Positions 35,714-44,637 are shown, numbered from the stretch's first letter. The stretch: 47,544 bases of DNA from an uncultured Saprospiraceae bacterium (GCA_938022935.1 CALIHL010000026.1:1-47544), one strand, 5' to 3'. Notes: generated by a model from the sequence alone, not told the origin. Translations and numbers: made by a program.

Positions 35714-35736
35714 TAACAAGCAGCTATTTTACGCCT

Positions 35737-36768
35737 ATGAACCGCAGAGCCAAGCTAAAAGACATTGCAGAAGCGCTAAATGTATCTATTACGACAGTTT
35801 CGAGAGCACTTAACAACAAAACTGATATAAATCCTACAACAAAGCAGTCCATCTTAGCAATGGCTAAGGAACTCAACTATAAGCCTAACAATCTCGCTTT
35901 ATCACTTAGAAAAAGCAGCACACTCAATGTTGTAGGGGTCATAGTACCACATGTAAAGCACTATTTCTTCTCTACTCTACTTGAAGGCATCATGAATAGC
36001 GCCCATGAGATGAATTACTTTGTCTTACTGGGAGAATCACTTCATAGCACAGACAGAGAAAAGAAGGTATTAGATGACTTCTCAGAGCATGGTGTATCAG
36101 GTGTCCTGATTGCCCCTTGCAAGCATAGCGATTTCAACAAAAATGTACTCCCTATAATACATCGACGAACACCTGTGGTTGTGATGGACAGAATGTATGA
36201 TAACTACAATGGCAACTTCGTAAACACCAATGACTTTAAAGGTGCTTTTGAGGCTGTGAGTCATCTCGTACAATCAGGATACAAGAGAATAGCACATATC
36301 GCATCGTCCGATAGCTGGTCGATAGGTCATGAGCGAATAAAAGGTTATAAAGAAGGGCTCAGACAGCACGGCATGCCTATAGATGAAAACTACTTAAGCA
36401 TCTGTAACTTCAATAACAAAGAAGAAGGAGCAGAAGAAGGATACAGGGCTTGTCATAAGTTGTTCTCCCTTAAAGAACCACCTGATGCTATTTTCTCGGT
36501 TACAGATGATATCGCGATCGGAGTCTATCAATATGCCCAAGAGAACAACATTAGTATCCCTAATGACTTAGGCGTCGTAGGGTTTAGCAACTCTGAAATA
36601 TCCAAATACCTAAATCCTCCGCTGAGCACACTAGAACAGAATGGTAAGAAAATGGGAGAGATGGCTTTTGACTTTTTCTTCAGAGCCTTAAATGCAAATG
36701 GTCAAATCTTCCAGAAGTCATTTAAGCCTGAACTCATCATAAGGGGTTCTTCTGTCTTACCAAAATAG
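35737..36768 (+). CDS. LacI-family transcriptional regulator
   Basis: 343 residues. An N-terminal LacI helix-turn-helix (about 5-50: LKDIAEALNVSITTVSRALN, KQSILAMAKELNYKPN) with hinge helix is followed by a periplasmic-binding-protein-like sensor domain (about 62-340: VVGVIVPHVKHYFFSTLLEG, DAIFSVTDDIAIGVYQYAQE, GVVGFSNSEISKYLNPPLST). It binds a sugar or glycan fragment in the cytosol. It is divergent from susC and is the only dedicated regulator of the glycan region; relatives in Bacteroidota control Sus-type loci. No hybrid two-component or SARP regulator is present. Confidence 0.93.
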   Translation: MNRRAKLKDIAEALNVSITTVSRALNNKTDINPTTKQSILAMAKELNYKPNNLALSLRKSSTLNVVGVIVPHVKHYFFSTLLEGIMNSAHEMNYFVLLGESLHSTDREKKVLDDFSEHGVSGVLIAPCKHSDFNKNVLPIIHRRTPVVVMDRMYDNYNGNFVNTNDFKGAFEAVSHLVQSGYKRIAHIASSDSWSIGHERIKGYKEGLRQHGMPIDENYLSICNFNNKEEGAEEGYRACHKLFSLKEPPDAIFSVTDDIAIGVYQYAQENNISIPNDLGVVGFSNSEISKYLNPPLSTLEQNGKKMGEMAFDFFFRALNANGQIFQKSFKPELIIRGSSVLPK

Positions 36769-36778
36769 TAAGATCGGC

Positions 36779-37690
36779 CTAAGAAGATGGTTTGGGTTCT
36801 TTGGATAGAATCACTAAGACCACTCCGACAATCACGATCACACTTCCCAGTGCTTGGACAAGACTGATCTCTTCACCCAGGAAGATGACGGCCAACGTAA
36901 TGGTTGAGATAGGGCCAATAGATCCAATGATGCTACTATTATTAGGGCCGATCCTTCTGATCCCTTCTACGATCAAATAAGAAGGTATGACTGTACTAAT
37001 GATACTGATCAACAATGCATAGAAGTAGACAACGGATTCAAAATCAAACAAATTGAATCCATTGACTAAGCTATTATGAAGGATGATGGCCAACGCAGCG
37101 ATGGACATTGAAGTAGACGTATAGACCTTTGTACCCAGCTTTAAGGAGAGATCGCCTGTACCGACGAGGTACAAGCTATAGGCCACCGCACTACCCAGTA
37201 CATAAGAAGCCCCCGTAACAACTTCTTCGCCCTGGCTAACATCCATATTGGCTCTATATGCGATGATGATGCCTACATAAGTCATAACAATAGCCACAAT
37301 CTGTATGTGCTTGATCGGTATCTTATAAATCAAATAAGAAAAGATGATCACCAAGGTCGGATAGATAAAAAGGATGATGCGTTCTAAGCTCGCATCAATG
37401 TATCGTAACCCTTCTAAATCTAAATAGCTTGCGATATAATATCCCAAAAGACCCAATATGGCGACCTTCCATTTATTCTTCTTCAAGTTAACTTGACTGG
37501 ACTTACTCTTGCTGAGTGTCATCAGTCCTATTATCAAAAAGAATGGCAAAGAAAACAACATCCGCAGCATCAAAAGGGACACAGCATCTATATCATATTG
37601 ATAAGCTAACTTGACCAAGACAGCCTTAGTCGAGAACATGATCGCTCCCATCATAGCAATCAACCCACCTATGATCTTTGATTCCTTCAC
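36779..37690 (-). CDS. EamA-family (DMT) membrane transporter
   Basis: 303 residues with about ten transmembrane helices arranged as two EamA repeats (GGLIAMMGAIMFSTKAVLVKL at the start; ASYVLGSAVAYSLYLVGTG at the middle of the protein; GSIGPISTITLAVIFLGEEI in the second half). It probably exports a small metabolite or amino acid; the substrate is unknown. The start codon is GTG at 37690 (GTGAAGGAATCA). It lies 27 bases after the AtpI-like gene on the same strand and converges with the LacI gene, 10 bases apart. Confidence 0.88.
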   Translation of the reverse strand: MKESKIIGGLIAMMGAIMFSTKAVLVKLAYQYDIDAVSLLMLRMLFSLPFFLIIGLMTLSKSKSSQVNLKKNKWKVAILGLLGYYIASYLDLEGLRYIDASLERIILFIYPTLVIIFSYLIYKIPIKHIQIVAIVMTYVGIIIAYRANMDVSQGEEVVTGASYVLGSAVAYSLYLVGTGDLSLKLGTKVYTSTSMSIAALAIILHNSLVNGFNLFDFESVVYFYALLISIISTVIPSYLIVEGIRRIGPNNSSIIGSIGPISTITLAVIFLGEEISLVQALGSVIVIVGVVLVILSKEPKPSS

Positions 37691-37717
37691 TTGATATCTT
37701 GATATGGTCTGTGACTA

Positions 37718-38101
37718 CTATGCCGATGACTTAGCCAACTTCGTCAGAAAGTAAACTTCATAGGCTGTATAAATGAGATACACAATTATGAAATGCAAGA
37801 CATAAGCATTGCCCGTGGGTTTGGCAAACTTTTGAAAAAGCATCAATGTACAGATAGACATGATCAGCTTTATAAGAAAGGAGGCAGAGACTACATTGTT
37901 AAAAGAATATAGCCGATCAGATGCTGATGTATAGTATGCATAAAAGAAGATCAGGATCGAGAAAACAAAAAAGCAACTGATTGAGATAGCATAGATGCTA
38001 AGCGTCTGGGCAACTGCTCCAAACTTGGAAATTATAAAAGACCAGATGGCTGCAGCTATAGTGATCAATACAAGATATCGAAAAAAACGGCCAAAACTCA
38101 T
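37718..38101 (-). CDS. Four-helix membrane protein, AtpI-like, likely F-ATP synthase accessory
   Basis: 127 residues that are mostly four hydrophobic helices (about 8-28, 33-55, 70-92, 102-122). Its start overlaps the stop of the AtpZ-like gene by four bases. In Bacteroidota a small four-helix protein of this kind follows bactofilin and AtpZ and precedes atpB, so by position and topology it is an AtpI-like protein; sequence similarity alone is too weak for more. Here the ATP synthase genes do not follow, and an EamA gene comes next. Confidence 0.6.
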   Translation of the reverse strand: MSFGRFFRYLVLITIAAAIWSFIISKFGAVAQTLSIYAISISCFFVFSILIFFYAYYTSASDRLYSFNNVVSASFLIKLIMSICTLMLFQKFAKPTGNAYVLHFIIVYLIYTAYEVYFLTKLAKSSA

Positions 38102-38313
38102 AGTCGATCTTTCTCTAAATCATTATAGAGTTTATAGAAAAATGCAATTAGAAAAACTGTAACCAGTGAGATAGCGATGTAGGGGTTTTCTAATTCAAAG
38201 TATCTATCGCCAAAAGAGCCCAGCACCCATCCAAAAATCAGCAAAAAAAACATCTGAAAGGCCAGCCCGCTATACTTGAGATAAGCCGAAGACTTAGGCC
38301 CTTTCTTACTCAT
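38098..38313 (-). CDS. AtpZ/AtpI-family small membrane protein
   Basis: About 71 residues with two transmembrane helices (YSGLAFQMFFLLIFGWVLGSF and YIAISLVTVFLIAFFYKLYN) separated by a short polar loop (GDRYFELENP), the signature of the AtpZ family. Such proteins associate with the F0 sector and may help with Mg2+ or with c-ring assembly. ATG at 38313 is the preferred start; a GTG at 38319 overlapping the bactofilin stop (TAGTG) is an alternative. Bactofilin, this gene and the AtpI-like gene are tightly packed. Confidence 0.8.
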   Translation of the reverse strand: MSKKGPKSSAYLKYSGLAFQMFFLLIFGWVLGSFGDRYFELENPYIAISLVTVFLIAFFYKLYNDLEKDRL

Positions 38314-38318
38314 AGTCA

Positions 38319-38735
38319 CTAAGCAGTTTTCACCTGAGGGATAGACTTTGGTGCGATGGTCTGACCACCCATATCACACTTCACGTTAAATACTGCTCCT
38401 GATTGAACGGTCAACTTACTAGTTGATATCTCACCATTGATTTTAGCAGTTTCTTTAACCTGAAGGTGGTCTTTTACTTTAATAGTGCCGTCGATTGTAC
38501 CTTCTATTACGGCATTGGTACAAGTGATATCACCTTTGACATTTCCTTTAGGTCCAAGGATCAACTTACCGTTGCACTTGAGGTTACCGATTAAACTGCC
38601 ATCTAATCTGATATCAGACTCAGAAGTCAAATCTCCTTGAATTGTAGTGTTACTACCAAGACTATTAATCCCCGTGGGAGTGGATTCACGGTGGTTGCTG
38701 CTCATATCTCCGTTATCTTTTTTGCTATTAAACAT
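38319..38735 (-). CDS. Bactofilin (polymer-forming cytoskeletal protein)
   Basis: 138 residues. After a polar N-terminal tail of about 25 residues comes the bactofilin beta-helix: repeating short strands with Gly turns (NTTIQGDLTSESDIRLDGSL, GNLKCNGKLILGPKGNVKGD, AVIEGTIDGTIKVKDHLQVK, AKINGEISTSKLTVQSGAVF). Bactofilins polymerise without nucleotides into filaments at the inner membrane and help set cell shape or localise enzymes of the cell wall. First of three tightly spaced genes with the two ATP-synthase-accessory-like genes. Confidence 0.93.
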   Translation of the reverse strand: MFNSKKDNGDMSSNHRESTPTGINSLGSNTTIQGDLTSESDIRLDGSLIGNLKCNGKLILGPKGNVKGDITCTNAVIEGTIDGTIKVKDHLQVKETAKINGEISTSKLTVQSGAVFNVKCDMGGQTIAPKSIPQVKTA

Positions 38736-38790
38736 GGTTCGGTCTTATGAGGTCAAGATAGTAATATTTGGGCAACCGATCAGTGCCCTT

Positions 38791-38814
38791 AAAACACAGT
38801 TATTAATGTGTTTT
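38791..38814 (-). terminator. AT-rich hairpin downstream of lipA
   Basis: AAAACACA at 38791-38798 pairs exactly with TGTGTTTT at 38807-38814 around an 8-base loop, 65 bases after the lipA stop on the minus strand. The stem ends in a short T-run. It is a weak but plausible terminator between lipA and bactofilin. Confidence 0.4.
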
Positions 38815-38878
38815 CAACATCTTGATCTTATCGAGTGAGATCAGGGGTTAACCATTGGATATAATGAAATGATAGTTG

Positions 38879-39808
38879 CTAAAGATGACGCTCGGCATGA
38901 TACGAAGACCTGACTAATGGCCCACTCTCAACAAAATCGAAGCCTCTTTTCATCCCTTGTTCATGATAAAAAGCAAATGTATCAGGATGAACAAAGTCAG
39001 CGACATCAAGGTGCATCTTAGTCGGTTGTAAGTATTGTCCGATAGTAACTACATCACAATCGTGTTCTCTAAGAGCATCCAAGATCTGAAGGACTTCGTC
39101 TTTGGTTTCGCCAAGTCCAACCATAAAGCCAGACTTAGTTCTTTTACCATATGCTTTAGTCCTTTTGATCTGGTCTAAACTTCTTTGATATTTGGCTTGA
39201 GGCCTTACTAGTCGATAGAGGCGCTCAACAGTCTCCATATTATGAGAGACTACTTCTTGTCCGGGTGAGATCATGCGCTCAAGTGCTTCCCAATTACCCT
39301 TTGTATCCGGTATCAAGGTCTCTATCGTTGTTGTTGGAGACATCTCTTTGGTTAGCTTAACCGTCTGGTGCCATATCTCAGCACCACGATCTTTTAGTTC
39401 ATCTCTATTTACGGAAGTGATCACAGCGTGCTTGACTTGCATCAGCATAATTGCTTCAGCTACACGTCGCGGTTCATCTTCATCATACTCTGGTGGACGA
39501 CCTGTCTTAACTGCACAAAAAGAACAAGATCTCGTACAAACGTTACCCAGTATCATAAAGGTGGCAGTACCAGCACCCCAGCATTCGCCCATATTGGGAC
39601 AGTTGCCACTTTGGCAGATTGTGTGAAGCTTGTACTCATCCACCAATCGACGTACCCGCTTATAATCTTCTCCGATAGGTAACTTGACACGTAACCAATC
39701 AGGCTTGCGCACTTTGGTATTCTTCTCAGGAGCTGTTACAATCGGTAAATCGATCAAATCGTTATTCTTTTCTACCCACAAAACTGCAAAATGTACTGGA
39801 GAGTTCAC
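38879..39808 (-). CDS. lipA: Lipoyl synthase
   Basis: 309 residues, radical-SAM enzyme inserting two sulfurs into octanoyl groups on carrier proteins to form lipoyl cofactor. Both clusters are visible: the auxiliary [4Fe-4S] ligands Cys65, Cys70, Cys76 ([12 protein letters not shown]), and the radical-SAM CxxxCxxC at Cys91, Cys95, Cys98 (CTRSCSFC). The C-terminal Ser ligand lies in [26 protein letters not shown] and YLQPTKMHL are family signatures. Length is normal. No lipB or other lipoate gene is adjacent. Confidence 0.97.
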   Translation of the reverse strand: MNSPVHFAVLWVEKNNDLIDLPIVTAPEKNTKVRKPDWLRVKLPIGEDYKRVRRLVDEYKLHTICQSGNCPNMGECWGAGTATFMILGNVCTRSCSFCAVKTGRPPEYDEDEPRRVAEAIMLMQVKHAVITSVNRDELKDRGAEIWHQTVKLTKEMSPTTTIETLIPDTKGNWEALERMISPGQEVVSHNMETVERLYRLVRPQAKYQRSLDQIKRTKAYGKRTKSGFMVGLGETKDEVLQILDALREHDCDVVTIGQYLQPTKMHLDVADFVHPDTFAFYHEQGMKRGFDFVESGPLVRSSYHAERHL

Positions 39809-39861
39809 AGGATCTTATGATCAACTTTGCGAAAGCTGGATAATTAGGCGAAGAAGTGGGT

Positions 39862-40683
39862 CTACTCCTCTCCTATTCTCTTTCTTGTTCCAAACTGGAA
39901 GGATAGATATAGTTTAAAAAAGAAGAAATTATTATTGATGTCTTCTTGTTCTATCAAGATCGGGATCTTCTGAGGAAAAACATCAAACATGATCCCTGTC
40001 TCAAAAGCCTTAGCCTTCTGATCAAAAGCGCCTAAAGACCAATGCATACCTATCTTCCCATGAAGTCCTATGGTCGGCGTAATCGAAGTCAGTCCGTTGA
40101 AAAAGCCAGCACCTCCATAGATAAATCTATCATTGAGAAAGTCATCTCTGACTTCATCAGAATACTGAATCACTTCAAGCGATTGGTCACTTGGATCATC
40201 TGGGTTAAGCCGTACAACATTGATGGAATATGGTTTTAGCAGTCCCAATGTTACTCCACCTTCATAGATGAGCCCTATAGCCATCCCTCGACGTCTTGTC
40301 TTCTCAGAGAGATAGCGCTTCTCACCGTAGGAGTATCTGAGCGTAAAAAAGTCATGAGCCTTGCCAAAGACAAACGGAGATGATATGCGCTCTCCGGTTA
40401 GGCTATTGTTACGATTGTCCCTTCGTTCGCGTGGATCTTTGATATAACCAATCTCAAAGTTCTTGTAGCTCGTGCGATAATAACTCTTCAACTTACCCTT
40501 CTTGACACCTATCGTAAATCCTTGGGCATGGATACGTCCTTCAAATATGGTCTCAAAGTCATACACCACACCCTTTAGATTATACTCTATCGGCTTCGGT
40601 TGAAATACCGTCTGTCCATAGGCAGAACCCAGAACAGCCATCATCACAAGCGTAAGAAAGTATATTCGAAGGTTATTCATCAT
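39862..40683 (-). CDS. Predicted outer-membrane beta-barrel protein, function unknown
   Basis: About 273 residues from ATG 40683 (MMNNLRIYFLTLVMM); an ATG at 40713 is possible but gives a poorer signal peptide. The signal ends near GSAYGQ. The mature part alternates hydrophobic and polar residues in strand-like stretches (HAQGFTIGVKKGKLKSYYRT, FFTLRYSYGEKRYL, MAIGLIYEGGVTLGLL, KLYLSFQFGT) with aromatic girdles, typical of an outer-membrane barrel. I recognise no family. It ends 53 bases before lipA on the same strand and is divergent from the deacetylase-like gene. Confidence 0.65.
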   Translation of the reverse strand: MMNNLRIYFLTLVMMAVLGSAYGQTVFQPKPIEYNLKGVVYDFETIFEGRIHAQGFTIGVKKGKLKSYYRTSYKNFEIGYIKDPRERRDNRNNSLTGERISSPFVFGKAHDFFTLRYSYGEKRYLSEKTRRRGMAIGLIYEGGVTLGLLKPYSINVVRLNPDDPSDQSLEVIQYSDEVRDDFLNDRFIYGGAGFFNGLTSITPTIGLHGKIGMHWSLGAFDQKAKAFETGIMFDVFPQKIPILIEQEDINNNFFFFKLYLSFQFGTRKRIGEE

Positions 40684-40784
40684 CACAAGGGAAAGATAGT
40701 GTATTATGCACATTAACTTATGTCGTTATAACGATTAATCATCCACAATGTTGATCTCTGAGAGTATATCTATCTTGTCGCCAA

Positions 40785-42125
40785 GTGCTTAAGCCTCATA
40801 TCATATCGCAGATCCAAACGCCCAGATTGACATATATCTGTGACCTGATCTTTAAGTCCTATCTCGGTCTGGATTACACATTATCCGCAACACATAACCC
40901 CAGTGATGACGTCATCAATATACGATATGGTAAAAGAGATGTTGCCGAAGAAAGCTTAAGCATGAAGTCCAGTAGTCTATTGGCGGAGTCTAATATAAAG
41001 GCGAAAAAAGTTAAGGTTGGAACTTACGAGGAGTTGACTTATCTGATATTCAAAGAAAGTGAATCGACTCAATTAGAAAATGGAATAACAGATCTTGAGG
41101 TGGATATATTTGCAATGGTATTTTATCTCTTGAGTCGATATGAAGAATATCTCGAAGTTCCTAAAGATCGACTTGGGCGATATCCAAGCAAAGAGAGTAT
41201 AGCAAGCAAGCATGACTTTCTTCATCTGCCTTTAGTTGACATCTGGATAGATCGCTTTACGCAAATGATTAATAAGCGCTATAACGCTGACTGGTCTTTG
41301 AGCGGAAGTTTTAGTATCCAACCTACAATAGACATAGACCTGCCTTATGCATACAAATACAAAGGTTGGAAAAGGTACGCAGGTATAGCAAAAGACATTA
41401 TAAAGTGGAATAGTATAAATCAAGAAGCGCGGATCAGAAACTGGACTTCGGGAGCAGACCCTTTTGACACTTATGATTGGATTAAAGAAGCTTGCGCAAA
41501 ATGTAGTAAACGGCCCATCATCTTCTTGCTCAATAATTATAAAAAGCCGCATGATGAAAATCATCTTGCTAACACAGTTCACTTTGCAAGAATCATCAAG
41601 CAATTAGAAAAGTGGGCTGATATAGGCATCCACCCAAGTATGGAGTCCAACACAGACATTAATCAGCTAAAGAAAGAACATATTTGGGTTCAAGATCAGT
41701 GTGGTGTAGATATTACAAAAAGCAGACAACACTTTTTACAATTAGAATTTCCTCATTCATATCAAAGATTAATATCGATTGGCATCACAGATGACTATAG
41801 CATGATGTATCCAGATCAACCTGGATACCGCGCTAGCACATCAAGAACGTATCAATGGTATGATTTATCAAAAGAAGAAAGCACTTCGCTCACCATCCAT
41901 CCAGGCATGACTATGGATGTGACGATGCGCTACTATATGAACTATAGTCCTGAAGAAGCCATAGCCAAATGCCAATCTTTAATCAAACAATCTAAAGCAG
42001 TAAAGGGAACGTTCTCTTTTATCTGGCACAATAGTACCTTGTCTGAGGCTTACGGCTGGGGGCCGTGGAAAAAGGTATTTTTATCATTAATCGAAGATCA
42101 TAAAAAATCATATGGAGACTCTTAG
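40785..42125 (+). CDS. Polysaccharide-deacetylase-family protein
   Basis: 446 residues starting at a GTG (40785; the N-terminus KPHIISQIQTPRLTYICDLIF fits relatives). The N-terminal 130 residues are a separate mixed alpha/beta region; the deacetylase-like barrel starts near 180 with PTIDIDLPYAY, whose Asp pair sits where the family's catalytic Asp and metal-binding Asp lie. ADIGIHPSMESN supplies a His, and the strand SIGITDDYSM and a late IWHNSTLSEAYGWGPW segment are typical of a Bacteroidota subgroup. It probably removes acyl groups from a cell-wall or capsular sugar, but this subgroup lacks a tested substrate. It overlaps the symporter gene by 14 bases. Confidence 0.75.
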   Translation: MLKPHIISQIQTPRLTYICDLIFKSYLGLDYTLSATHNPSDDVINIRYGKRDVAEESLSMKSSSLLAESNIKAKKVKVGTYEELTYLIFKESESTQLENGITDLEVDIFAMVFYLLSRYEEYLEVPKDRLGRYPSKESIASKHDFLHLPLVDIWIDRFTQMINKRYNADWSLSGSFSIQPTIDIDLPYAYKYKGWKRYAGIAKDIIKWNSINQEARIRNWTSGADPFDTYDWIKEACAKCSKRPIIFLLNNYKKPHDENHLANTVHFARIIKQLEKWADIGIHPSMESNTDINQLKKEHIWVQDQCGVDITKSRQHFLQLEFPHSYQRLISIGITDDYSMMYPDQPGYRASTSRTYQWYDLSKEESTSLTIHPGMTMDVTMRYYMNYSPEEAIAKCQSLIKQSKAVKGTFSFIWHNSTLSEAYGWGPWKKVFLSLIEDHKKSYGDS

Positions 42126-43596
42126 TCCTACAACTATACTGATCGTCATCGGGCTCTACTTTTTAGTCTTGATAGCCATATCATACTTTACTAGCAAAGA
42201 CGCTGATACCGACACTTTCTTTACGGCCAATAGAAAGTCACCTTGGCTCCTAGTGGCTATCGGCATGATCGGTGCAAGCCTGTCTGGTGTAACGCTCATC
42301 TCTATCCCAGGTGTTATCGGCAAAGAAGGGCTCAATCAGAACTTCTCCTACATGCAGGCGGTCATGGGCTATCTAGTTGGATACTTTGTTATCGCGGCTG
42401 TACTCATGCCGATCTATTACAAATACAATCTAACTACGATATATGGTTATCTGCGAGAAAGATTTGGTGTGGTATCTTATCAAACTGGGGCGGGATACTT
42501 TTTACTCTCCAGAATCATAGGCGCTTCTTTTCGTCTGTTCTTAGTTGCTATCGTCCTGCAGAACTTTGTGATGGGACCTTTGGGTGTTCCATTCTTTGTT
42601 ACTGTCGCTATGACCATCTTGTTGATCTGGGTCTACACTTATAAAGGTGGTATCAAAACCATTGTTTGGACTGATACGCTTCAGACTGTATGCATGCTTA
42701 CAGCAGTGATCCTAACGATCATCGCTATCTGCAACAACCTCGACTACTCTATGGGTGAGATGTGGACAGAGATATCCAAAGAAGGATATACTCAGATGTT
42801 TCACTTTGAAGGTGGCTGGGGAGACCCCAACAACTTTTTCAAACAATTCTTGAGTGGTGCTTTAATTGCAATTGTGATGACTGGGCTAGATCAAGATATG
42901 ATGCAAAAGAACCTTACTTGTAAGTCTCTTGGAGATGCACAGAAGAACGTTTTCACATTTAGTGTGATCCTCATCTTTGCTAATCTTTTGTTCTTGACCC
43001 TGGGAGCGATGCTATATGTGTACGCAGCAAAAACTGGAATGGTTTTGCCCGATCGATCGGATCTATTGTTTCCAGAGATAGCGCTCAATCACCTTGGACC
43101 ATTCATCGGTGTTGTGTTTATACTTGGATTAATAGCGGCGGCTTATTCTAGTGCGGATTCTGCACTGACAGCATTGACTACGTCATTCTGTATTGACTTC
43201 TTAGGGTTTGAAGAAAAAGAGCGGACAGAGGCGGAGAAGAAGAAGACAAGATTGATGGTTCATGTGGGGTTTTCCATCATCCTCCTTATCGTCATTATTA
43301 TATTTAAAGCACTGAACAATGACGCTATTATCAACAGTTTATTTACGGCAGCGGGATATACTTATGGACCTATATTGGGATTGTTTGCATTTGGCATCAT
43401 GACCAAGAGAAAGATAAAAGACAAACTAGCATTAGCGGTTTGTATAGCAGCGCCATTTCTGACCTTTATCTTAGATCGCAACTCTGTAGCATGGTTTAAC
43501 GGATTACAATTTGGCTGGACGCTCTTAGCACTCAATGGTGCGCTGACAGGGCTTGGACTTTGGTTAATATCAAGTAGTCAAAAAGTAGAAGCTTAA
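42112..43596 (+). CDS. Sodium:solute symporter family protein
   Basis: 494 residues with about 13 transmembrane helices. Family features: the unwound first helix region (ASLSGVTLISIPGVIG), ARREKFG-like loop (YLRERFGVVSYQTGAGYF), the TYKGGIKTIVWTD segment and the SSADSALTALTTSF sodium-site helix. It couples Na+ entry to uptake of a solute such as a sugar or an organic acid. It starts 14 bases inside the deacetylase-like gene, so the two are co-translated, which suggests import of a product of that pathway. Confidence 0.92.
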   Translation: METLSPTTILIVIGLYFLVLIAISYFTSKDADTDTFFTANRKSPWLLVAIGMIGASLSGVTLISIPGVIGKEGLNQNFSYMQAVMGYLVGYFVIAAVLMPIYYKYNLTTIYGYLRERFGVVSYQTGAGYFLLSRIIGASFRLFLVAIVLQNFVMGPLGVPFFVTVAMTILLIWVYTYKGGIKTIVWTDTLQTVCMLTAVILTIIAICNNLDYSMGEMWTEISKEGYTQMFHFEGGWGDPNNFFKQFLSGALIAIVMTGLDQDMMQKNLTCKSLGDAQKNVFTFSVILIFANLLFLTLGAMLYVYAAKTGMVLPDRSDLLFPEIALNHLGPFIGVVFILGLIAAAYSSADSALTALTTSFCIDFLGFEEKERTEAEKKKTRLMVHVGFSIILLIVIIIFKALNNDAIINSLFTAAGYTYGPILGLFAFGIMTKRKIKDKLALAVCIAAPFLTFILDRNSVAWFNGLQFGWTLLALNGALTGLGLWLISSSQKVEA

Positions 43597-43619
43597 GTAG
43601 AACTATAGAACTTAACTGG

Positions 43620-43994
43620 TTACAATATAACCAAGTGTTTAAAGGTTTCATCACCCACTTTGATGTGCAGTAAGTACTTTCCTTTTTCTAATTGTGGGAG
43701 CGTCAAAGACAATTGGTGTCTTCCTTGATCTAAGGACTGATCATGCCACAAGTGATGGATCTTTTCATCAGCATCATATATTTCAAATCCTACATCAGCA
43801 TGCATAGGCAAGGTGATATCCACATAGACCTTCTCGTTGTTATCGCTGAGCAGGCTTTTTACTAAAACCTCAGATGTGACAATAACAAGGGCACGATCTG
43901 TACTTGGCAATACTGTTGTCACAACTTCGGCCTGCCCAACTTGTGAACAAAGTATCGTAAGAATAAGAAGAAGTGCGCTCAGGGGGTTCATCAT
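43620..43994 (-). CDS. Small secreted protein with sorting-domain-like beta fold
   Basis: 124 residues. A signal peptide (about 1-22, PLSALLLILTILCSQVGQA) is followed by a single beta domain of about 80 residues with VYVDITLPMHADVGFEIYDA, a Gly turn and the ending KGKYLLHIKVGDETFKHLVI. That ending resembles type IX secretion C-terminal domains and DUF3244-like domains, which here would make up almost the whole protein. Function is unknown. It converges with the symporter gene. Confidence 0.6.
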   Translation of the reverse strand: MMNPLSALLLILTILCSQVGQAEVVTTVLPSTDRALVIVTSEVLVKSLLSDNNEKVYVDITLPMHADVGFEIYDADEKIHHLWHDQSLDQGRHQLSLTLPQLEKGKYLLHIKVGDETFKHLVIL

Positions 43995-44130
43995 GCTCGA
44001 TTGTGAGCGCTAAAGTAAAAACACAACTATCTCTCCGACTACAAGTCTTGTTAAATTATAAAAAATACAAAGTATGCGGTAAGAGACAAATTGAAATAAT
44101 TACATAGAATAGAAACTATAATATGTCGTG

Positions 44131-44637
44131 CTACAACAGACTTATTGACTCTTTTAGAATCATTATACTTTCTTCCCCTTCTAACACTTCGCTTTCATTG
44201 AGCTTTAGTTCGTTCTGATAAAAGGGACACTGAGCTATAATATTTGCGTTAAGCGCTTTTAAAGACCATAGCAAGGAAGTCATCGCTTCCTCTCCTCTGG
44301 GTGGATGTGGCGTATAAGTAAATGCCAAAGTCCTCTTCCCATCTAACTCGCCAGAAGTTGTCAACCACTCTAAGGCGTTCTTAAGCATGGCCGGGATGTT
44401 GTGTAGATAAGCTGGAGTACTAATAATCACAGCATCAGCAGCTTGGACTTGTTGACGCCACGTTAATGCTTCAGTGGGCCAAGGCGCAACATCCAATTCA
44501 GGGGTGAACACAGGCAGACTTGATAATGAAGACGCGTTCATGAAGGTATGCTCATTGAAAAGCTGGGATAGGGAGCTTAACATTTTACTGTTAGAAGATG
44601 TAAGACTGGGTGAGCCAGAGACGGTTAATATCTTCAT
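44131..44637 (-). CDS. NADPH-dependent FMN reductase-family oxidoreductase
   Basis: 168 residues with a flavodoxin-like fold: an N-terminal FMN-phosphate loop (TVSGSPSLTSSNSK, about 4-17) and the second FMN-binding stretch (VIISTPAYLHNIPAMLKNALEWL, about 70-92, here in two parts). It probably reduces quinones, chromate or other small acceptors with NAD(P)H in the cytosol. Divergent from a DoxX gene, a common pairing with redox stress proteins, though the link here is positional only. Confidence 0.85.
   Translation of the reverse strand: MKILTVSGSPSLTSSNSKMLSSLSQLFNEHTFMNASSLSSLPVFTPELDVAPWPTEALTWRQQVQAADAVIISTPAYLHNIPAMLKNALEWLTTSGELDGKRTLAFTYTPHPPRGEEAMTSLLWSLKALNANIIAQCPFYQNELKLNESEVLEGEESIMILKESISLL

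Noticed and set aside
42243-42644. 133-residue plus-strand frame inside the symporter gene
   Set aside because: It is out of frame with a clear 13-helix symporter and is rich in Cys/Arg/His in a way typical of a shadow frame.
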